Assembly: GCA_021847605.1 (NCBI GenBank)
Contig: JAJZQN010000003.1
Span: 1-64,000, forward strand
DNA length: 64,000 nt
Source of the DNA: Pseudomonadota bacterium
GTDB lineage: Bacteria > Pseudomonadota > Alphaproteobacteria > Sphingomonadales > Sphingomonadaceae
Direction of reading: 5' to 3'
Position numbers and translations under genes: made by a program. The notes under the pieces were generated by a model. The model saw only the letters and a program-made list of their open reading frames with translations. It did no database searches and was not told the origin of the DNA. Numbering within the stretch: position 1 is the first letter of the stretch; each line of letters begins with the position of its first letter. Shown one piece after another: positions 53,648 through 62,833 of the stretch.

Positions 53648-54402
53648 GCGGCTCCGCAACCTCCGACCTGTTGCTCAGCGTCGATGGCGTCACCATCGAC
53701 TATAGCGGCTTCAAGGCACTGGACGGCTTCTCGCTGACGCTCAATCGCGGAGAACGGCGCGTCGTCATAGGTCCCAACGGCGCGGGCAAGTCCACGCTGT
53801 GCGACACGATCATCGGCCGGGTACGGCCCAGCGAAGGGCGCGTCATCTTCAAAGGAGAGGACATCCATCGCCTGCCTGAGCAGCAGATCGTCGCGCGGGG
53901 GATTTGCCGCAAATTTCAGGCGCCCGGCGTGCTTCCGACATTGAGCGTGCGCGACAATCTGGCGCTCGCCGCGCGGAAAGACCGCCGCTGGTGGAAGAGT
54001 TTCGGTACCGGCATCCCGGCCGAGGAGAAGCAAGCGGTGGACGAAGCGCTGGACATGGTGGCGCTGACCCATCGTGCCGGGGTGGAGGCCGGAACCCTCG
54101 CCCATGGCGAAAAACAATGGCTGGAAATCGCGATGGTGCTGGCTACGGGCGCCGAACTGCTGCTGCTGGACGAACCGACGGCTGGCATGGGACCGGCGGA
54201 AACCAGTCGTACCGCAGAACTGATATTGAGCCTGGGGGATAGTCGCACCGTGCTGGTGATCGACCATGATATGAGCTTCGTCGAACAATTGGCTGCGCCC
54301 GTCACGGTGATGCATCAGGGTCGCTTCCTGAAACAGGGCAGCATCGCCGAAGTTCGCGCCGACCCGGAAGTCGCGGCCGTCTATCTGGGCCACACCGCAT
54401 GA
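53644..54402 (+). CDS. urtD: Urea ABC transporter ATPase UrtD
   Basis: 252 aa. Walker A is GPNGAGKST near residue 45, the signature-like LAHGEKQWLEIAM and Walker B LLLLDEPTAGMGPAE are typical of UrtD/LivG. The start at 53644 overlaps urtC; an out-of-frame longer ORF from 52900 is not used. Powers urea uptake with UrtE. Confidence 0.93.
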   Translation: MSGSATSDLLLSVDGVTIDYSGFKALDGFSLTLNRGERRVVIGPNGAGKSTLCDTIIGRVRPSEGRVIFKGEDIHRLPEQQIVARGICRKFQAPGVLPTLSVRDNLALAARKDRRWWKSFGTGIPAEEKQAVDEALDMVALTHRAGVEAGTLAHGEKQWLEIAMVLATGAELLLLDEPTAGMGPAETSRTAELILSLGDSRTVLVIDHDMSFVEQLAAPVTVMHQGRFLKQGSIAEVRADPEVAAVYLGHTA

Positions 54403-55115
54403 GCGGGCCGCTGCTCGAAATCGCCGGCCTGTCGAGCGCCTATGGCCAGAGTCAGGTGTTGTGGGACGTGGACCTGACGCTGGAGCGGGGGCAGGTCATG
54501 GCCCTGATCGGCCGCAATGGCGTGGGCAAGACGACCCTGCTGCACGCCATCATGGGGACGCGCCCGGCCGTCGGCGGGACGATCCATTTTGCGGGGCAGG
54601 ATATCAGCGGCTTTCCCGCGCATAAAAGGTCGCGCGCCGGCATCGGTTTCGTGCCGCAGGGGCGTCATGTTTTCCCGCATCTGACCGTCATGGAAAATCT
54701 GGAAACCGGTCTCTCGGCGCTGGCCGGGCGCGGCAAGGGCGCGGCAAAGGTGCCGCAGCATATTTTCGATCTCTTCCCCAAGCTGTGGGACATTCGTACG
54801 CGCGCCGCCGGCTTCCTGTCAGGCGGCGAGCAGCAGCAGCTGGCCATCGGCCGCGCGCTGGCCGGGGAACCCAGCCTGCTGCTGCTGGATGAGCCGACCG
54901 AGGGCATACAGCCCAATGTCGTGCAACAGATTGAAGCGGCGCTGGTGCATGTACGCGACGAACTGGGCATGACGGTGCTGGTGGTCGAACAATATCTCGA
55001 CTTCGTATGGCGTTTTGCCGATCGCTACAGCGCCATGCAGAATGGCCGCATCATCCGTCAGGGCAGCATCGCACAGGAAAGCGCGAAGGACGTCGCGCAT
55101 CTGGTGCAAATCTAA
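54399..55115 (+). CDS. urtE: Urea ABC transporter ATPase UrtE
   Basis: 238 aa. Walker A GRNGVGKTT near residue 41, signature LSGGEQQQLAIGRAL, Walker B LLLLDEPTEGIQPNVV. The EGIQP sequence after Walker B is characteristic of UrtE. Overlaps urtD by four bases. Last gene of the operon; a hairpin follows. Confidence 0.94.
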   Translation: MSGPLLEIAGLSSAYGQSQVLWDVDLTLERGQVMALIGRNGVGKTTLLHAIMGTRPAVGGTIHFAGQDISGFPAHKRSRAGIGFVPQGRHVFPHLTVMENLETGLSALAGRGKGAAKVPQHIFDLFPKLWDIRTRAAGFLSGGEQQQLAIGRALAGEPSLLLLDEPTEGIQPNVVQQIEAALVHVRDELGMTVLVVEQYLDFVWRFADRYSAMQNGRIIRQGSIAQESAKDVAHLVQI

Positions 55116-55117
55116 AC

Positions 55118-55157
55118 GCGCCGTTCGCTTCTCGCCATCGGCTGAAACGAACGGCGC
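55118..55157. terminator. Hairpin between urtE and the DUF2147 gene
   Basis: Perfect 10-bp arms GCGCCGTTCG and CGAACGGCGC around a 20-base loop, between convergent genes. It lacks a T run and shares arms with the repeat in the ureB-ureC gap, so it may be a repeat that also stops transcription. Confidence 0.45.
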
Positions 55158-55164
55158 CGAACCA

Positions 55165-55593
55165 TCACCGCACCGGCGTCCATGTCTGAGTCTTGCAGAA
55201 AAACGCGATGCAGCCCTGCACCTTCAACGTGCCGTCGCTGTTGCGGCTGACCTTGCTGGTATAGCTTTTGCCGCCTTCCGGGTCATAGATGGTGCCGCGC
55301 CACAGGTCGCCATCATCCTTGAAACCGGACAAGAGGGCCAGGCCGACCAGCGGCTTGGAACGCAGCGCCGGGTCCGGATTCTTGATGTCGGTCTGGGGGC
55401 GGCCGGGGGTCGGCTTCACGATCTTTTCGATCTTGCCGCATAGATGTTGGCCGCATGGTGCGATCTGGACGATGGCCTTGCCATCGACGGTGGCCCATCG
55501 GCCGGTGACGGGTTGGGCCGCCTGCGCAGCGCTGCCGACGATGCCTGCAAAAGCGGCGGTCAGGGTAAGGATGGCGATATTGGCCGTTTTCAT
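55165..55593 (-). CDS. DUF2147 domain-containing exported protein
   Basis: 142 aa from MKTANIAIL at 55593, with a signal peptide (TLTAAFAGIVGSAAQAA). The DUF2147 pattern is evident: GRWATVDGKAIVQI-PCG--LCGKI, then D--NPDPALRSKPLVGL-LL-GF, W-GTIYDPE-GK-Y-SKV, and a C-terminal VQGCIAFFCKTQTW. Periplasmic lipocalin-like fold predicted; function unknown. It sits between the urea transporter and the pilus operon, apparently unrelated to both. Confidence 0.88.
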   Translation of the reverse strand: MKTANIAILTLTAAFAGIVGSAAQAAQPVTGRWATVDGKAIVQIAPCGQHLCGKIEKIVKPTPGRPQTDIKNPDPALRSKPLVGLALLSGFKDDGDLWRGTIYDPEGGKSYTSKVSRNSDGTLKVQGCIAFFCKTQTWTPVR

Positions 55594-55733
55594 GCGATCC
55601 ACTCCATGGTCTTTTGCCAGAAGGATAATCGGGAAAAACCGCGCCCGCCACCGCCTTTTTATGGCGGGGCGGGCGGGTCATCGGGCGACGCTACGGCAAG
55701 CGCGCACCCTCTCTCCAACTTTTTACGGCCCGG

Positions 55734-56726
55734 TCAGAAAGCGGCGCTGATGGAGCAGGCCGCCGGACCAAGAATGACGACGAACAGGGTTGGCAGGATG
55801 AACAGAATCAGCGGTACCGTCATGATCGCTGGCAGGCGGGCGGCCTTTTCTTCCGCGCGCATCATGCGTTCATGGCGGAATTCGGCCGACAGCACGCGCA
55901 ACGCGGAGGCTAGCGGCGTGCCATATTTCTCCGTCTGGATCATGGTCGTGACCACGCCCTTGACCGCATCCAGTTTCACTCGGGTTGCCAGATTTTCGAA
56001 CGCCATGCGCCGTTCGGTCAGGAAACTGAGTTCGATCGCCGTCAACTGAAACTCATCGCCCAGTTCGGGATAGGCCTTGCCCAGTTCGCGGGACACGCGG
56101 TTGAATGCGGCATCGACGGTCAGGCCCGCCTCGGCGCAGATGACCAGCAGATCGAGGGCGTCCGGCAGCCCCTTGCGAATGGCGGCCGAGCGCTTCTGAA
56201 TCTTGTTGTTGATAAAGAGGTCAGGCGCTTTGTAGGCGAGCAATAGTGCAGCGGCGAAGGCAAAGAAGCGTTTGAACGGACCCCATTCGGGTTCGATGCC
56301 CACGACATACAGCAACAGGGCCGCAAGGCCGCCGATGACGATGGGCATGATCATGCGCCCAAAGATGACGGCGACGGCCAGATCTTTTGACCGGATACCG
56401 GCCTGTGCCAGACGAATCTGCGCATCCTTCAGCTGATCGTCCTGCAACACTTTCAGGCTGGAGAGGAAGGACCGCATATGGTCGGTGGTCTGGTTGCGCT
56501 GGACCAGCTTGGCGCGGCGCTTCGCCGTTGAGGCGGTGATGCCCGCCTTCAACTGTTCGCGCCGTTCGTTCAGCGCCTTGACGCGCTTGGCCATCGGGTC
56601 GCGCACGGTCATCACTGCGTAGAGGGCGAACAACATGGCCAGCGTGGCCAGCGCGGCGAGCAGCGTACCGACATCGGTCGCCGTCAGTCCGAACAATGTG
56701 CCGGCTGTGGGCGGGGGAGCGTTCAT
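55734..56726 (-). CDS. tadC: Tad pilus inner-membrane platform protein TadC
   Basis: 330 aa. Type II secretion F domain in the C-terminal half (LLVICAEAGLTVDAAFNRVSRELG), with a helix near the N-terminus (LAALATLAMLFALYAVMT), two in the middle, and one at the end. Forms the platform with TadB for Flp pilin assembly. 22 bases after tadB, last gene of the operon. Confidence 0.92.
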   Translation of the reverse strand: MNAPPPTAGTLFGLTATDVGTLLAALATLAMLFALYAVMTVRDPMAKRVKALNERREQLKAGITASTAKRRAKLVQRNQTTDHMRSFLSSLKVLQDDQLKDAQIRLAQAGIRSKDLAVAVIFGRMIMPIVIGGLAALLLYVVGIEPEWGPFKRFFAFAAALLLAYKAPDLFINNKIQKRSAAIRKGLPDALDLLVICAEAGLTVDAAFNRVSRELGKAYPELGDEFQLTAIELSFLTERRMAFENLATRVKLDAVKGVVTTMIQTEKYGTPLASALRVLSAEFRHERMMRAEEKAARLPAIMTVPLILFILPTLFVVILGPAACSISAAF

Positions 56727-56748
56727 GATAGTTTCCGTGCCTCCCGCA

Positions 56749-57747
56749 TCAAATCTCGAAATTGATCATCTGAGCCATGATGAAGGCGCCAATCCCCATC
56801 CAGCACGCACCGCCTATGCCCACCACCTGCATCATCGACAGGCCGAACAGGCCCATTGGATCCGGCGTGAAGAAGGGGCTCATATAATTGAAGTTGATGT
56901 AGCAGATCATGCCGAACACCAGGAAAGGCAGCGCGCCGATAATATAGGCGGACGCTTTCGATTCCGATGACATGGCGCGGATTTTCAGCTTCATCTGCGC
57001 GCGTTGACGCAAAACCGTTGCCAGGTTCGACAGTGTTTCGGCCAGGTTGCCGCCCGTTTCCCGCTGGATGGACAGGGTGATGACAAAGAACTGGAATTCC
57101 GCTGTGCCCAACCGGTCGGCGGTTTCCTGCAAGGCCTGTTCCATCGTTCGCCCGATCTTGATGCGTTCGGTGATTAGCTTGAATTCTTCACCGACCGGCC
57201 CGGGAATTTCACTCGACACGATGCCCAGCGTCTCTGCGATGGGCAGGCCAGACCGCAGGCCGCGCGTCAGCAATTCCAGCGCATCGGGAAATTTCACGGT
57301 AAAATTGTTGATCCGCTTGTTGATCAGGCGCCCGACCCACAGATGGGGCAGGCCCAGCCCTGCGGCCAGACCGACCATCAGCGCCAGCAGAAACGGGAAT
57401 CCCCGGAACATCAAAAACGCCGTCACGCCCAGAAAGGTCAGGGCGCTGGCCGTCATATACTGGCTCAGCGTCCATTTCTTGCCGGTCATCCTGATCCGCT
57501 TGGTCAGGTTTTCCGGGTTGGGGATCAGCGACACCAGCATCTTCATTTCGGTGCCGCCGGGGCGGTTCGAAATGGCCTTGCGCATGCGCGCTTCCAGCAA
57601 TGCTTCGGTCGATTCACTATGGCGCCCGCGGATCAGGGCAACGCGGCGTTTGCGCGCCTTGTCCGGCGACGGTCCGGCAAATGCCACGATGCCCACCCCG
57701 AACAGGGTCGTCATCAGCACCACCAATAGGATTACATTGCTATCCAT
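56749..57747 (-). CDS. tadB: Tad pilus inner-membrane platform protein TadB
   Basis: 332 aa. F-domain with the segment FPDALELLTRGLRSGLPIAETLGIVSSE and RETGGNLAETLSNLATVLRQRAQMKLKIRAMS, with helices at both ends. It directly follows cpaE after 53 bases, where a CpaF ATPase gene would normally sit. Confidence 0.92.
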   Translation of the reverse strand: MDSNVILLVVLMTTLFGVGIVAFAGPSPDKARKRRVALIRGRHSESTEALLEARMRKAISNRPGGTEMKMLVSLIPNPENLTKRIRMTGKKWTLSQYMTASALTFLGVTAFLMFRGFPFLLALMVGLAAGLGLPHLWVGRLINKRINNFTVKFPDALELLTRGLRSGLPIAETLGIVSSEIPGPVGEEFKLITERIKIGRTMEQALQETADRLGTAEFQFFVITLSIQRETGGNLAETLSNLATVLRQRAQMKLKIRAMSSESKASAYIIGALPFLVFGMICYINFNYMSPFFTPDPMGLFGLSMMQVVGIGGACWMGIGAFIMAQMINFEI

Positions 57748-57800
57748 CTCGTCGCCTGCCTCTTACCGGCCATGCCGTCCATCGGAACGGCGGCCTTTCC

Positions 57801-59093
57801 TCAATCGTCCAGCGCGGTTGCCTTGTCCTTGCCGCGCTTGGGCATCAGGGATTTGAAATCGAACCGGGCAAGCAGGGAATCGCCCTTTTTGCCGGCGCCC
57901 TTTGCGGTGTCGCCGCCGTCATGCTCTGCCGCTGCGCCCAACACCTGATCCATCAGGGTGATGCAGGCCGCGCCGACCTTGCTGCCCTTTGCGGTTTCGG
58001 CCAGCGTTTTGCCCAGCTTCGCCGCCTGCGACGCGATGCGCAGGTCGAACGGAATGATGACATCCACCTTGCGCTCGATCGACTGTTCGAAATCCTTGCG
58101 GCTGATTTCCGGTGAGCCGGGATGGACGCGATTGGCGGCTACGATGATGCGCGACTGTGGTGCGTTGGCCTTGATCCACGAAAGCAGGCGGATGGTGTCG
58201 CGCGCCGATGCCAGCGTCAATTCTGTCACGATCAGGGTGACGTTGACGTCGCCCATCAGGTGCGGATGCTGGATCAGCATATTGCGCGGCAAATCGATCA
58301 CGCTGCATTCGAAGGCGAGACGGAATTCTTCCAGCAACTGGTAGAAGGCGCCACCATCGGTCATCAGCGGCTGGTTGATCGGCGCTTCGGCCGACAGGAT
58401 CGCCAGCGTGTCGGACGCCCGAACCATGGCGCGTTCGATGAACAGGCCGTCGATGCGGCTGGGATTTTCGATCGCGTCGGTCAGGCCACGGCCCGGCTCC
58501 AGATCCATCGCCAGCGCATTGGTGCCGAAATGGACGTCCAGGTCGAGCAGAGCGGTCGGGCGCTTCTTCTTCTCGCTCAGCAACCAGGCGAGCGAAGTCG
58601 CGATGCTGGATGCCCCTACGCCGCCGCGCGTCCCGATGACCGAAATGGTCATGTGCGGCCGTTCGGGTGCCACGTCGCGCGGCGCCATGAACACGGCCTG
58701 CGCCTGCGTCAGCGCATCGCGCAACTGATCCGCGCCAAAGGGCTTGAGCAGATAGTCCTGAATGCCGCTGGCGATCAGATCGCGATACAGGCGCACGTCG
58801 TTCACCTGTCCTGCGGCGATGACCACCGTGCCGGGTTCGCATACTTCGGCCAGGCTGTTGATGTCGTTCAGCGGATCGCCGCTTTCCGACATGTCGATGA
58901 ACAGGATTTGCGGGGAAGCGGTGATCGACAGGCTTTGCACCGCGTTGCGCATGCCGCCCTTGTTCACCTTTTCCGGCGGCCAGCCCAGTTCGGATGCAAC
59001 CGCGCGCAGCAGGTCGAAACTATGATCGTCGCACACAAAAGCGTGGAACGGATCGCGCGGGCCGGCGCCACCGGGTTTCCAGGGAGCGTTCAT
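57801..59093 (-). CDS. cpaE: Tad pilus localisation ATPase CpaE/TadZ
   Basis: 430 aa. N-terminal receiver-like domain (about residues 15-130) followed by a MinD/ParA-type ATPase domain with the atypical Walker A GTRGGVGASSIA (normally GKGGVGKT), characteristic of TadZ. Walker B-like LLDLDVHFGTNAL follows. It places the pilus machine at a pole or site. A basic C-terminal tail ends the protein. Confidence 0.92.
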   Translation of the reverse strand: MNAPWKPGGAGPRDPFHAFVCDDHSFDLLRAVASELGWPPEKVNKGGMRNAVQSLSITASPQILFIDMSESGDPLNDINSLAEVCEPGTVVIAAGQVNDVRLYRDLIASGIQDYLLKPFGADQLRDALTQAQAVFMAPRDVAPERPHMTISVIGTRGGVGASSIATSLAWLLSEKKKRPTALLDLDVHFGTNALAMDLEPGRGLTDAIENPSRIDGLFIERAMVRASDTLAILSAEAPINQPLMTDGGAFYQLLEEFRLAFECSVIDLPRNMLIQHPHLMGDVNVTLIVTELTLASARDTIRLLSWIKANAPQSRIIVAANRVHPGSPEISRKDFEQSIERKVDVIIPFDLRIASQAAKLGKTLAETAKGSKVGAACITLMDQVLGAAAEHDGGDTAKGAGKKGDSLLARFDFKSLMPKRGKDKATALDD

Positions 59094-59094
59094 T

Positions 59095-59739
59095 TTACTG
59101 GCCTCCTGCCGTGATCTTCTTGAGTTCGCCTGCGCCGGTCAGAGGCTTTTCGCGATAGGTGGAGATGGCGCGGTTCGATGTTGCCGTACGCAATTCGCTT
59201 TCCGTGCCCTGACCGCGCACCAGATCCTCGGGATCGGCGACCATGGCGGCCAGATTGCTGTTCACGCCACAGCCGTAATTCGACGACACGGCCAGATCCG
59301 TGTCGGCTTCCTGCTTGTCGCTCCAGTCCGGGCAGCCCGGCACATGGGCCGAGGAACGGCGTACGATCAGTCGGACGGATCCCTGCGGCGCTGCACCGGC
59401 GGCCGCGGTGCCATCTTCGCCGATCAGCAGGCCGTGGCGCGCCACGACATCGGCAATGCCGTCACGCAGCGTCGGACCATAATAGCCGTCGGATACGATC
59501 GCGACCTGATCGCCATAGCCAAGGCCGATCGAAACCAGCCAGTCGTTGAGGCGCACGGCTTCGGCAGGGGACAGCGCGTCACTCGCACCGGCCTGAACAT
59601 CATAGGTATAGGCCGCGTAGCTGACCACCGGCTGATGTATCGAATCCACGGTGCGATTGGGTGTATCGGTCATGCAACCGGCGAGCGGCAGCGCCATCAG
59701 GGCCAGAGCGCTCAGCGTCTTGATGGAAAGAGTGGTCAT
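59095..59739 (-). CDS. cpaD: Pilus assembly lipoprotein CpaD
   Basis: 214 aa. A lipoprotein-like signal (LSALALMALPLAGC, Cys near 22) followed by the CpaD fold: SPAEAVRLNDWL and a C-terminal CPDWSDK and NYGCGVNSNLAAMVADPEDLVRGQG segment typical of the family. Works with the CpaC secretin at the outer membrane. Starts 17 bases after cpaC ends. Confidence 0.92.
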   Translation of the reverse strand: MTTLSIKTLSALALMALPLAGCMTDTPNRTVDSIHQPVVSYAAYTYDVQAGASDALSPAEAVRLNDWLVSIGLGYGDQVAIVSDGYYGPTLRDGIADVVARHGLLIGEDGTAAAGAAPQGSVRLIVRRSSAHVPGCPDWSDKQEADTDLAVSSNYGCGVNSNLAAMVADPEDLVRGQGTESELRTATSNRAISTYREKPLTGAGELKKITAGGQ

Positions 59740-59756
59740 GTCGCTTTATCCTTCCG

Positions 59757-61274
59757 TCAGAAGCTGAAGCCGGGGGTGGCCGAACTGTCCTTGCCGGACT
59801 TCCTGGCGTCGGCACGTGGGGCGAGAACCGGTGTCGAGGTCGAGGCCTGCGGGCCGGGTGTCGGCACCTGTCCGCCCGGCGCACGGCTGGGCATCGCGGG
59901 ACGCGCACCGCTGACGCCGTCATGCTGCTGTTGCAGGAACAACCCCTGACCCTCGTTCGCGTTGCGGAAGCCATCGGTGGGCAGATGCAGGTCCGATGCG
60001 TTCATCGGCTTCACCAGATAGGGGGTGACGGCGATGACCAGCTCGGTTTCGTTGCGTTGGAACTGGCGCGATTTGAACAGGCTGCCGATGATCGGGATAT
60101 TACCGATACCGGGCACCTTGTTGATGTTGTTCGACGCTTCGTTGTTCAGCAGACCTGCGATCATGAAGGCCTGACCCGAACCCAGCTCCACGGTGGTTTC
60201 CGCGGTGCGGCTGCGCAGCGCCGGGACGCTGGCATTGACCGAGAAATCGAGGCTGGACACGGTGGGGCGGACGCGCAGCGAAATGCGGCCATCGGCCAAT
60301 ACCGTGGGCGTGAAGGCCAACTGCACGCCATATTGCTTGAATTCGATGCTATTGCCCGACGAAGGCCCGTTGTTGACGGTGTAGGGATATTCGCCACCCG
60401 CCAGGAAGCTGGCGGTTTCACCCGACAGCGCGGTCAGGTTGGGCTGAGCCAGCGTGGTGGACAGGCCGGTCGATTCGGCCAGATCCAGCACGGCAGCAAT
60501 ATCCATGCCCAGCATATGGGCGACACCGCCAATGCTGTATCCGCCATCGGAAACAAAGTTGAACGTTCCGCCACCGGCGTCGTTGAAAGTCACGGCATCG
60601 CGGGTGCCGCCACCCAGGCCGCCGTGCCACTTGCCACCGCTGCCATCCTGCGTCTTCCAGTTCATGCCGATCTTGTGGCCCAGATCCTTGGAAACTTCCG
60701 CGATCTTGACCTGCAACATCACCTGAAGCGGGGTGGCCATGCGCAGGCGGCTGACGACGGTCACATCCTTGCCGACGAACGCCTGCGTCAGGCGTTCGGC
60801 CTCGGCTGCGTCTTCAGGCGCCTTGATCGTGCCGGTCAGCAGAACCATGCCGTTCATCTTGTTCACAGCAATATTCGACTCCGGCATCGCCAGACGCAGC
60901 ATGTCGTCGATGCTGGTCAGGTTGTTACCGACGCGGACGGTACCGGAAAACAGCACCTTGCCATTGGTTGCGGTGGCAAAGACGGTGGTTTCACCCGGCT
61001 TTTTGGCGATCAGGTAAAGCTGGTTCTGCGAACGGACATGGACGTCGACGATTTCCGGATCGGCGATCACGACGTCGGACATCTTGGCCGGCAGGTTGAT
61101 GACCCGGCTGCCACCGACTGACAGAAGGACTGCATTGTCCTGCATGGCGGACGCTGCTGCATTGAGCGCAGCGGTCGGGGCCATGGCGCAGGCGACAGCC
61201 AGGGTGACGGCGATCGCCGGGGCGGCGAGCGGACGGGCCGCGACGCGCGATGCGAGGTTGCGAACGGTCTTCAT
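59757..61274 (-). CDS. cpaC: Tad pilus secretin CpaC
   Basis: 505 aa with signal peptide (AIAVTLAVACAMAPTAALNAAAS). An N-terminal pilus domain (GGSRVINLPAKMSDVVIADPEIVDVHV) and BON-like region (MNGMVLLTGTIKAPEDAAEAERL) precede the secretin domain (LQVMLQVKIAEVSKDLGHKIG, FLAGGEYPYTV, VPGIGNIPIIGSLFKS). Forms the outer-membrane pore for the pilus. A Pro-rich tail follows. Confidence 0.94.
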   Translation of the reverse strand: MKTVRNLASRVAARPLAAPAIAVTLAVACAMAPTAALNAAASAMQDNAVLLSVGGSRVINLPAKMSDVVIADPEIVDVHVRSQNQLYLIAKKPGETTVFATATNGKVLFSGTVRVGNNLTSIDDMLRLAMPESNIAVNKMNGMVLLTGTIKAPEDAAEAERLTQAFVGKDVTVVSRLRMATPLQVMLQVKIAEVSKDLGHKIGMNWKTQDGSGGKWHGGLGGGTRDAVTFNDAGGGTFNFVSDGGYSIGGVAHMLGMDIAAVLDLAESTGLSTTLAQPNLTALSGETASFLAGGEYPYTVNNGPSSGNSIEFKQYGVQLAFTPTVLADGRISLRVRPTVSSLDFSVNASVPALRSRTAETTVELGSGQAFMIAGLLNNEASNNINKVPGIGNIPIIGSLFKSRQFQRNETELVIAVTPYLVKPMNASDLHLPTDGFRNANEGQGLFLQQQHDGVSGARPAMPSRAPGGQVPTPGPQASTSTPVLAPRADARKSGKDSSATPGFSF

Positions 61275-61275
61275 C

Positions 61276-62289
61276 TCACTTCCCCCCGACCGGAACTTCG
61301 GTCACGTTGGTGCCGCGGGCAATGCGGATAACTGGGCCTTTGAAGGCGACGGTGCCGACCGGGGCGCCATTGGCCGTCGCGCCGGCGGGCATGGGTGCAT
61401 CCGCCTTTGCCGGAACGGAGCTGCGCTGATAGCGGGACACGTCGGCGCCGGTCGAATAGGTGGAGCCGCGATCGACCGGGCGCGCCGACAGCTTGGCCAG
61501 CATCGCCTTTTCAGTGGTCGGGCTTGCGCCATCGGGCAGGTTCATGTCGGTGCCGGCAATGGCCGCATCCAGCTCCGACGTGGTGTCGGCCATCGAACGC
61601 AGCGACATGGACAGCGAACCGATGGTCTGGGCCACGGCGATTTTTTCGGCGATCTTGGGCGTCACTTCGATCGTGACGTTGGAATAGGTCTGGACGACCG
61701 GCTTGCCGTCCGGCCCCATGGCGTCCATGCGCTGGTCGGTGGCCAGAACGCGCAGGTTGCGCAGGATGGTTTCGGATACTTTGAGCGGATCGCCGTCGCC
61801 GCCGCCGGACACGCTCTGCGTCAGGACGAGGTCGATATGGTCGCCGGGAAAGACGAAGCCGGCAACGGAGCTTTGGGCCGAAACCGGAACCGTGACGGCG
61901 CGCATGCCGGCGCCCAGTGCGGCTGCCAGGAAACCGCGATCGCCCGGCTTGACCAGCGCGCCCTGCGTCATCGGCTGTCCCGCCGAAATGGCGGTGCGAA
62001 CCACGCTGCCTGCCAGCTTGACCGGATCGACTTCGCCCTGAAGGAAGTAGACCTGTTCGACCAGATCCTTGGGCCATGGCTGAAAGCGGAAGCTCTCCGG
62101 ATCGAGGATGGTGCCGACCGGCAGCGCCTTGACCGCGACCAGCACATGGGGCTGATCTGCCTCGGTGGGCATGGACGCGGCATTGACCTGTGGCGATCCC
62201 GACGAACTCAACATGCTGCGCGCAAGCAAGGCTGTAGTGACCGCTATGATAAGCGCCCCCACCAGCAGCACGATCTTCTTTGCATCCAT
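61276..62289 (-). CDS. cpaB: Pilus assembly protein CpaB (RcpC)
   Basis: 337 aa, one N-terminal helix (IVLLVGALIIAVTTALLARSML), then a SAF domain (HVLVAVKALPVGTILDPESF) and RcpC/CpaB domain (FVFPGDHIDLVLTQS). Periplasmic, helps the secretin. A Ser/Pro-rich C-terminal segment is variable. 50 bases downstream of cpaA. Confidence 0.92.
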   Translation of the reverse strand: MDAKKIVLLVGALIIAVTTALLARSMLSSSGSPQVNAASMPTEADQPHVLVAVKALPVGTILDPESFRFQPWPKDLVEQVYFLQGEVDPVKLAGSVVRTAISAGQPMTQGALVKPGDRGFLAAALGAGMRAVTVPVSAQSSVAGFVFPGDHIDLVLTQSVSGGGDGDPLKVSETILRNLRVLATDQRMDAMGPDGKPVVQTYSNVTIEVTPKIAEKIAVAQTIGSLSMSLRSMADTTSELDAAIAGTDMNLPDGASPTTEKAMLAKLSARPVDRGSTYSTGADVSRYQRSSVPAKADAPMPAGATANGAPVGTVAFKGPVIRIARGTNVTEVPVGGK

Positions 62290-62339
62290 GACGAAATTCG
62301 CTCCCTCAAGCGGGTATATTGCCCCTCAGGGCACACACA

Positions 62340-62813
62340 TCACGCAAATTGGTTAAGATATCGTTCGCCAATCAGCCAAAGGGTGGCTAGGGATATGGCG
62401 ACACCATAGGGTATCTCGGGTTGGCCCGGCTTTTTCCTGACGCGATGGTGGACCACCGTCAGCAGCGTCACGACGCCACCCAGTATCGCCATCAGCATCA
62501 ACAGGCTGAGCGTCGTCTGCACCGAGAACCACAGGGCGAGCGCGCCCAGCAGCTTCACGTCGCCGCCGCCCATCATGCCCAATGCGAACAATCCGGCGAA
62601 CAGGGCAAAGACGATGGCGCCCAGTAGCAACTGGATCGCCATGCCCGGCCAAGGGTCCAGCCCGTTTGCCAGCCACCATAAAGGGGCCAGCGCGGCGATG
62701 GCTATGTTCAGGCGGTTGGAGATGATGCGCGAACGCAGGTCGGTGATCGCTGCGGCGATCAGCAACATGCATAGAGCGGCAATCAGGCCCAGTCTGAAAA
62801 ATTCCCCCGACAT
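62340..62813 (-). CDS. cpaA: Prepilin peptidase CpaA (TadV)
   Basis: 157 aa, five or six helices of the type IV prepilin peptidase A24 family. The catalytic GMMGGGDVKLLGAL Asp motif and the first Asp in TDLRSRIISNRLN are present. Cleaves and matures Flp pilins. It is the first gene of the minus-strand Tad operon. No Flp pilin gene is found before it. Confidence 0.92.
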   Translation of the reverse strand: MSGEFFRLGLIAALCMLLIAAAITDLRSRIISNRLNIAIAALAPLWWLANGLDPWPGMAIQLLLGAIVFALFAGLFALGMMGGGDVKLLGALALWFSVQTTLSLLMLMAILGGVVTLLTVVHHRVRKKPGQPEIPYGVAISLATLWLIGERYLNQFA

Positions 62814-62833
62814 GGGGACTTCATGTAGACCAT

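Noticed and set aside
50307..55115. Branched-chain amino acid (Liv) transporter
   Set aside because: The binding protein's PNIMYSGAQPNQQ segment and the EGIQP end of the second ATPase are typical of urea transporters, and urease is nearby.
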